Shown one piece after another: positions 59,851 through 64,000 of a stretch of 64,000 nt of DNA. Below the pieces are notes generated by a model. It was not told where the DNA came from. It saw nothing but the letters and a program-made list of their open reading frames with translations, and made no database searches. Each line of letters opens with the position of its first letter. The first letter of the stretch is position 1. Source of the DNA: Akkermansia muciniphila (GTDB lineage Bacteria; Verrucomicrobiota; Verrucomicrobiia; Verrucomicrobiales; Akkermansiaceae); the NCBI RefSeq assembly GCF_002884975.1, contig NZ_PJKB01000002.1:310001-374000 (forward strand). Reading direction: 5' to 3'. Made by a program: the position numbers and the translations under genes.

Positions 59851-60483
59851 CTAGTCCGTCCGCCCCATCATTTCCCGGGTTTCCTGAATGGTGCGCGCCT
59901 GGGCCTGCCGTGCGCTCATGATGGTGGGCTGTTCAAAGCTCTGCCGCCTGGCTTCAATGTCCCTGTTGACGGTGCGGCCCAGGTGTTTGTCCGCGTCTTT
60001 CCAGGAACGGCCCTCAAAGTCGGATTTCTGGGTGGCGTATTGTTTGGACGCATCCTGCCAGGAATGGGTATTCACCCCTTTGGCGTGGGTAATAAAGTCC
60101 GGGGTATCCACCTTGCCATCCGTGAAGGATTTGACGCCGTCCCATTTTTTGGTTTCAAATTTGGTGGCGGCTCCGTCAAATTTCTTTTTTTCAAAGGCGG
60201 TGGTTTCAAAAGCCTTTTTTTCAATCTGGGACGTGTCTCCGTTGTAACGGAGCCCTTCAAAGGAGCTTCGTTTCTGGGAAACCATGGTGGTATTGCCTTC
60301 CTTGTCCGTCTGCTGGCCGAAGCCGCCGGCGAATTTTGCTTCCAGCGCATCCATCAGCTCCGCATCCGTTTTGGCGGAATCCGGACGCTGTTTGGGCTGC
60401 ATGCTCGTTGTCACCGTACGTTCGGTAGCGCAGGAGCAGAGCCCAGCGGCGGCAATCAGGAGAATGTGCTGTATCCGGAACAT
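59851..60483 (-). CDS. Lipoprotein with repeated F/W-x-x-K units, unknown function
   Basis: 210 residues. Signal peptide with lipobox (AAAGLCSC). The central third is a low-complexity stretch of similar short units built on Lys, Phe/Trp, Asp/Glu (FETTAFEKKKFDGAATKFE, then TKKWDGVKSFTDGK). The C-terminal third is charged, with SWKDADKHLGRTVNRDIE and a helical end. No family recognised. The ATG at 60483 is used; a GTG two codons upstream (60489) with an AGGA in front is a close alternative. Confidence 0.7.
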   Translation of the reverse strand: MFRIQHILLIAAAGLCSCATERTVTTSMQPKQRPDSAKTDAELMDALEAKFAGGFGQQTDKEGNTTMVSQKRSSFEGLRYNGDTSQIEKKAFETTAFEKKKFDGAATKFETKKWDGVKSFTDGKVDTPDFITHAKGVNTHSWQDASKQYATQKSDFEGRSWKDADKHLGRTVNRDIEARRQSFEQPTIMSARQAQARTIQETREMMGRTD

Positions 60484-60526
60484 GCTCACGGTTTCCTATT
60501 TTCACGATTGCCGCGCAAATTGCAAA

Positions 60527-60560
60527 CAAAAAGGCGCCTCCATTGCTGAATGGAGGCGCC
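60527..60560 (-). terminator. Terminator after the HU/IHF gene
   Basis: Reverse strand: perfect 12-bp stem (60560-60549 with 60544-60533), 4-base loop, then five T. Confidence 0.93.
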
Positions 60561-60593
60561 CGGAGTAATTTGTCTGGTTCCTGCGGGGGAAGG

Positions 60594-60899
60594 TTACTTG
60601 GAAGCGGTCAGCTTGGCGACCTGGTCCTTCAGTTCCTTGCCTACCTTGAACTTGACGACGGAACGGGCGGGAATCGGCACGTCCTGGTCAGGATTCTTGG
60701 GATTGCGGCCTACTTTGGGCTTCACTTCCTTTACCTGGAAGGTTCCGAAGTTGCGAATCACCACACGGTCACCTTCCGCAAGTGTGCTGGAGATAATGTC
60801 CACGGCACGTTGTACGATGTCGAACACTTCAATCTGGGTGAAGTTGGTTTCGGCGCTGATCTTGTTAACGAGGTCTCGTTTTGTTAATGTTTTAGCCAT
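60594..60899 (-). CDS. HU/IHF-family nucleoid DNA-binding protein
   Basis: 101 residues. N-terminal helix pair MAKTLTKRDLVNKISAETN, saddle-forming core GDRVVIRNFGTFQVKEVKP, and the DNA-gripping arm GRNPKNPDQDVPIPARSVVKF. HU and IHF bend DNA and compact the chromosome. The arm's Pro at the tip is conserved. HU versus IHF cannot be settled from this alone; homodimeric HU-like use is likely because no partner gene is adjacent. A reverse-strand TATAAA about 35 bases upstream is a possible -10 box. Confidence 0.93.
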   Translation of the reverse strand: MAKTLTKRDLVNKISAETNFTQIEVFDIVQRAVDIISSTLAEGDRVVIRNFGTFQVKEVKPKVGRNPKNPDQDVPIPARSVVKFKVGKELKDQVAKLTASK

Positions 60900-61094
60900 A
60901 TGGAGTGCAGAATGATATGAATGTATGAGTTTTATAGTTCAGCGTCCGTGATTTGTCTCCTAAAAAATCATATAATCCGTGGCATGCTTGATTTTTGCGT
61001 CCGCAACCGCGCGATGCGAGGATTTTGCTTGACCGTAGCGGTTTGAATGCTTCCATTATTCGCCGCCGGGCGTTCCTGCGCCGGGAGGGAGGAT

Positions 61095-62003
61095 ATGCGC
61101 ACCACATTTACAACCATGCTGACTGACGCTCAGGCCGGAAGGCTTGAGTCCATTCTGGAGGGAAAGGGGTTTGAAAAAAGGGAGGTGCCTTACGCGCGCT
61201 TTTCCTTTGCGGGACCCTCCCTGCTGGTGACGGTTTATGAGAAGAAGAACAAGCTTCTTCTTCAGGGGAAGGGAACGGACGAGTTTATAGAGTTTACCCT
61301 GGAGCCGCAGGTGACGGGCATCCTGTCCCTCCCTGCGGAAGTGGAAGAGGAGGGAGGAAAAACAGAAGCCCATTTCGGCATTGATGAAAGCGGCAAGGGG
61401 GATTACTTCGGCCCGCTGGTGGTAGCCGGGGTTTATGTGGACGGCCGCATCAGCGCCGCCCTGCGCAAGCTGGGCGTCTGCGACAGCAAGCTGGTGGGTT
61501 CCTCCGCCAGAATCCGTTCCCTGGCGGAAGGGATACGCAAGGTTCCGGGCATCCGGTTTCATCTGGTAAGCATAGGCCCGGAACGGTACAACCAGCTTTA
61601 TCCGGAGTTTAAGAATTTGAACCGTTTTCTGGCCTGGGGCCATGCCACGGTGATTGAAGGCCTGGCGGCCAAAGTGCCGGATTGCCCCATGGCGCTGAGT
61701 GACCAGTTTGCCAATCCGTTTGTCCTGAAAAGGGCGCTGGCCGCCAAAAAACTGTCCATCCGGCTGGAACAGCGCGTCCGGGCGGAGAGTGACGTGGCGG
61801 TGGCTGCTGCATCCATTCTGGCGCGTGAACGTTTTGTGAACTGGATGGATGCGGCGGGAGAGGCCGCAGGCATGAAGCTGCCGCTGGGCGCCTCCGGCCA
61901 GGTGGTGAAGGCCGCCCGGCAGCTGGTGGCCGTACACGGGGAGGAGATGCTGCCGAAGGTAGCCAAGATGCATTTCAAGACCACGCAGAACGTGCTGAAG
62001 TGA
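61095..62003 (+). CDS. rnhC: Ribonuclease HIII
   Basis: 302 residues. Degrades the RNA strand of RNA-DNA hybrids. The N-terminal TBP-like substrate-binding domain (about 1-85, DUF3378 type) is followed by the RNase HII-like catalytic domain with GIDESGKGDYFGPLVVAG (Asp97, Glu98), the DSKLV region and later SDQFANPFV and RAESDVAVAAASILARE. The presence of the N-domain and the DEsGKGD form separates HIII from HII. The start at 61095 has GGAGGGAGG upstream. It ends one base before the convergent rlpA-like gene. Confidence 0.93.
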   Translation: MRTTFTTMLTDAQAGRLESILEGKGFEKREVPYARFSFAGPSLLVTVYEKKNKLLLQGKGTDEFIEFTLEPQVTGILSLPAEVEEEGGKTEAHFGIDESGKGDYFGPLVVAGVYVDGRISAALRKLGVCDSKLVGSSARIRSLAEGIRKVPGIRFHLVSIGPERYNQLYPEFKNLNRFLAWGHATVIEGLAAKVPDCPMALSDQFANPFVLKRALAAKKLSIRLEQRVRAESDVAVAAASILARERFVNWMDAAGEAAGMKLPLGASGQVVKAARQLVAVHGEEMLPKVAKMHFKTTQNVLK

Positions 62004-62004
62004 G

Positions 62005-62523
62005 TCAGGGCGGCGTGGCATAGGGCGGCGCTTCCCGCTTCCATTTGCCGTCTCCCACGGAAAGGACGGTGATTCTGACGCGGTCCAGCCCATGATGTTT
62101 CATGTCCAGCCGTTCCGCGGCTTTTTCACTCAGGTCAATGAGACGGTTTTTAATGAAGGGGCCGCGGTCGTTGACACGTACTTTCACGGTTTTTCCCGTT
62201 CGCAGGGATTGGACGAGCACCTCACAGGGGAGGGGCAGGGTGGGATGCGCCGCGTGCAGGTGCCAGGGGCGCACGTTTTCTCCAATGGCCGTTTCCCCGC
62301 TGACCAGCCCCCACAGGGCGCATTCGTTATAGTGGGAGGCAATGCCTGTCTGTTCATAGGACAGGGCCTGTTCCACGCTCATGGGGTGGTAGCGGTGGCC
62401 CCGTATGGTGTAGGGACGGGTCATGTAACCGGGGTAGTCCCGGCTTTTGGGGGAGGAGGAGCAGGATGCCAGCCATAACACCCCGGCCAGCATGGCCGCT
62501 CCCCTGATGATGCCCGTGTGCAT
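62005..62523 (-). CDS. RlpA-like septal lipoprotein (double-psi beta-barrel)
   Basis: 172 residues. Signal peptide with lipobox WLASCSSS. The mature part contains the RlpA-like double-psi barrel: QTGIASHYNECALWGLVSGE, then VRVNDRGPFIKNRLIDLSEKAA. In other bacteria RlpA is a peptidoglycan lytic transglycosylase at the septum that acts on naked glycan strands. There is no C-terminal SPOR domain, so localisation may differ. Confidence 0.88.
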   Translation of the reverse strand: MHTGIIRGAAMLAGVLWLASCSSSPKSRDYPGYMTRPYTIRGHRYHPMSVEQALSYEQTGIASHYNECALWGLVSGETAIGENVRPWHLHAAHPTLPLPCEVLVQSLRTGKTVKVRVNDRGPFIKNRLIDLSEKAAERLDMKHHGLDRVRITVLSVGDGKWKREAPPYATPP

Positions 62524-62677
62524 AGGTTATGTATGGACGGGAATACGGCGGATTGCAAGACGCTGATGCGTTTCCCTTCCGGGGAAAACGGTTTCTCCGG
62601 AGGTCCGGAGCGGTTACTGCGGACTTTCCGGATCCGGTTTTGATTTTGGTTGACTTGACTGGGCCGCTTGCGTAGCG

Positions 62678-62706
62678 TTGGTGCGATTCTGGGAACTTAC
62701 TACAAT
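62678..62706 (+). promoter_or_regulatory. Candidate promoter of the Nudix-type regulator gene
   Basis: TTGGTG (62678-62683), 17-base spacer, TACAAT (62701-62706). The ATG at 62720 lies about seven bases after the likely start point. Confidence 0.4.
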
Positions 62707-62719
62707 AATAGATAACATA

Positions 62720-63442
62720 ATGAGCAGACAGGCATTTTATCCACATCTCTCAGTGGATTGTGTGTTGATCGGGTTCGATGAGGAAGGGCTGAAGGTCCTT
62801 CTGGTTGAAAAGACGCATGTCGAACCCGGCCATACCGGCGCTATTTCCAAGCTGCCCGGTGATTTGATTTATGAGGAGGAAGAGCTGGACGCCGCGGCAC
62901 GCCGCATCCTGTTTGACATGACGGGCATGTCTTCCCCCCATTTGGAGCAGTTCCATACCTTCGGCGCGCCGGCGCGCATCAAGAATCCGGCAGACCGGGA
63001 GTGGGTGGAGGCCGTTTCCGGCCAGAAGATCGGCCGGCTGGTGACGGTGGCGTATATGGCCATGCTGAGGATATCCACCAAGCTGCGCAAGTTAATGGAG
63101 AGCCACAAGACCCGCTGGGTGCCTGTGGACGGGCTTCCTGAACTGGCGTTTGACCACCGGGACATCATTGACCTGGCCCTGGAGAAGATACGTTCTTCCG
63201 TGAAGAAGGAGCCCGCGCTGATTTACGATATGCTGCCCGCCAAGTTTACGGCGCTCCAGCTCAGGAGGCTGAATGAGGAAATTCACGGCAAACCGATGGA
63301 CGTCCGCAATTTCCATAAGAAGATTGCCTCCCGTCCCTATATCGTGCCCCTGGATGAGAAGGAGGAGGGGGTGGCCCACCGTGCGGCGCGCTATTACCGT
63401 TTTGACCGCAAGATTTACAACCGCCTTTATTACCGGAGCTGA
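62720..63442 (+). CDS. NrtR-like Nudix-domain transcriptional regulator with inactive Nudix box
   Basis: 240 residues. The N-terminal Nudix fold (VDCVLIGFDEEGLKVLLVE) has the Nudix box as GDLIYEEEELDAAARRILFD, in which the catalytic R-E-U-x-E-E is R-R-I-L-F-D, so it should not hydrolyse. The C-terminal 90 residues form a winged-helix-like part: PALIYDMLPAKFTALQLRRL then RNFHKKIASRPY, the arrangement of NrtR/AraR-type repressors that sense ADP-ribose or sugars. It probably controls sugar or NAD metabolism; the effector and sites are unknown. Confidence 0.83.
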   Translation: MSRQAFYPHLSVDCVLIGFDEEGLKVLLVEKTHVEPGHTGAISKLPGDLIYEEEELDAAARRILFDMTGMSSPHLEQFHTFGAPARIKNPADREWVEAVSGQKIGRLVTVAYMAMLRISTKLRKLMESHKTRWVPVDGLPELAFDHRDIIDLALEKIRSSVKKEPALIYDMLPAKFTALQLRRLNEEIHGKPMDVRNFHKKIASRPYIVPLDEKEEGVAHRAARYYRFDRKIYNRLYYRS

Positions 63443-63474
63443 GGCTTCCTGACGCAGTGATTCCCTCCTTCCGG

Positions 63475-63513
63475 GCCTCTTCCCGCCATGTTTGCGGGGA
63501 GGGGCTCTTCTCA
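63475..63513 (+). terminator. Terminator-like hairpin after the Nudix-type regulator
   Basis: 12-bp stem (63475-63486 with 63494-63505) containing several G-T wobbles, then a T-rich tail. Confidence 0.6.
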
Positions 63514-63543
63514 TTTGACAGAGTCCGTTTTGTACCGCATCTT

Positions 63544-64000
63544 ATGCGCACGTTGATTCCCATGACAAATCCGGCCTTTATCCCAGACGATTTTTTCAAG
63601 GTGCTGGCGCCCTCCGATATTTTTGGCGCGGACGGCCCGTTTGAGGTGGATTTGGGTTGTGGGGACGGAGGGTTCCTGCTCCAGATGGCGGCCCATTATC
63701 CGGAGCGCCGTTTCCTGGGCATTGAGCGGCTGCTGGGCCGGGTGCGGGGCGTCTGCTCCCGTGCGGCGGTCCGGAAACTGGAAAACGTGAAGGTGCTCCG
63801 GGTGGAGAGCCGCTATTTTCTGGAGTGGCTGATGAAGCCGGGGTGCATTTCCAGACTGCATTATCTGTGCCCGGACCCGTGGCCCAAGGAAAGGCACCAT
63901 AAGAACCGCCTGGTGCAGGATGATTTTCTGCCCGTGCTGCACCGCTCCCTGGCTGATGGCGGGGAGTTCCTGTTCAAGACGGACCATGAAGAGTATTTCC
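63544..64000 (+). CDS. trmB: tRNA (guanine-N7-)-methyltransferase, 3' end outside window
   Basis: The first 152 codons are present and the frame is open to the window end. TrmB methylates G46 of tRNA with SAM. Seen: the SAM-binding motif I VDLGCGDGGFLLQMA, the FLGIE strand end, and the tRNA-binding signature CPDPWPKERHHKNRLV, which is unique to the family. The ATG at 63544 is used; an in-frame ATG at 63562 (MTNPAF) is possible. A TTGACA at 63515 lacks a good -10 partner. Confidence 0.93.
   Translation, partial: MRTLIPMTNPAFIPDDFFKVLAPSDIFGADGPFEVDLGCGDGGFLLQMAAHYPERRFLGIERLLGRVRGVCSRAAVRKLENVKVLRVESRYFLEWLMKPGCISRLHYLCPDPWPKERHHKNRLVQDDFLPVLHRSLADGGEFLFKTDHEEYF

Noticed and set aside
63515-63543. 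Strong promoter in front of trmB (TTGACA at 63515-63520)
   Set aside because: Only the -35 box is good; at 16-18 base spacing there is no acceptable -10 sequence.

Overview
The window looks like a stretch of chromosome from a free-living or host-associated member of the Verrucomicrobiota. Akkermansia is my best guess. The reasons are the moderately GC-rich composition by eye, a secreted GH2 beta-galactosidase with an extra carbohydrate-binding-like domain, many short-leader or Shine-Dalgarno-poor genes, an outer membrane (TonB-dependent receptor, LptF/G-type permease, SurA-like chaperone, RlpA), and a ribosomal-protein cluster that stops early. The genus is inferred from gene content and protein style, not from a search. 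I see no rRNA, tRNA, CRISPR array, insertion sequence or prophage.

Layout. 0-8 kb: the tail of a probable ftsH, rsfS, a terminator, mutS with a one-base-spaced exonuclease gene, an SGNH hydrolase, a reverse-strand DsbD-type thiol reductase, an OsmC protein and a small lipoprotein. 8-19 kb: a reverse pair (dCMP deaminase family and an MFS transporter fused to a PlsC acyltransferase), a lipoprotein, prephenate dehydrogenase, then an operon of a TonB-dependent receptor, an ABC ATPase and an FtsX-type permease. 19-22.6 kb: a T-rich, accessory-looking block of three DUF805-type membrane proteins (two with GYF_2 heads), a CatA-like acetyltransferase and a four-helix-bundle protein that ends in nine Gly-Asp-Arg repeats.

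22.6-34.2 kb is one long reverse-strand train: histidine kinase, NtrC-type regulator, a large membrane protein, xseB, dxs, a TPR protein, recO, an LptF/G-type permease, der and an OppD-type ATPase. Several genes overlap by 1-4 bases or more. A sigma70-type promoter next to three GTGACA/TGTCAC half-sites lies upstream of the kinase. 34.3-37.8 kb carries a hotdog thioesterase, gpmI and an acyltransferase-3 protein. 37.9-47.5 kb is the str/S10 ribosomal cluster (rpsL, rpsG, fusA, rpsJ, rplC, rplD, rplW, rplB, rpsS, an exported coiled-coil protein, rplV, rpsC, rplP, rpmC, rpsQ, rplN). It has no tuf gene and ends at a strong terminator right after rplN. 

47.8-56 kb, reverse strand: a membrane/zinc-ribbon protein, valS, the beta-galactosidase and a SurA-like prolyl isomerase. 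56-59 kb, forward: a UbiA-family prenyltransferase, then a compact ExbB/ExbD/TonB-like/zinc-ribbon operon that could energise receptors such as the one at 13-15 kb. 59-62.5 kb: three small reverse genes including two lipoproteins, an HU/IHF-family gene, rnhC and an rlpA-like lipoprotein. The window closes with a Nudix-type regulator and the start of trmB.

Most genes are housekeeping. The most unusual points are the exported coiled-coil gene inside the S10 operon, the truncation of that operon after rplN, the in-frame 9-bp tandem repeat on a four-helix-bundle protein, the MFS-PlsC fusion with an unassigned C-terminal third, and the palindromic array at the kinase promoter.
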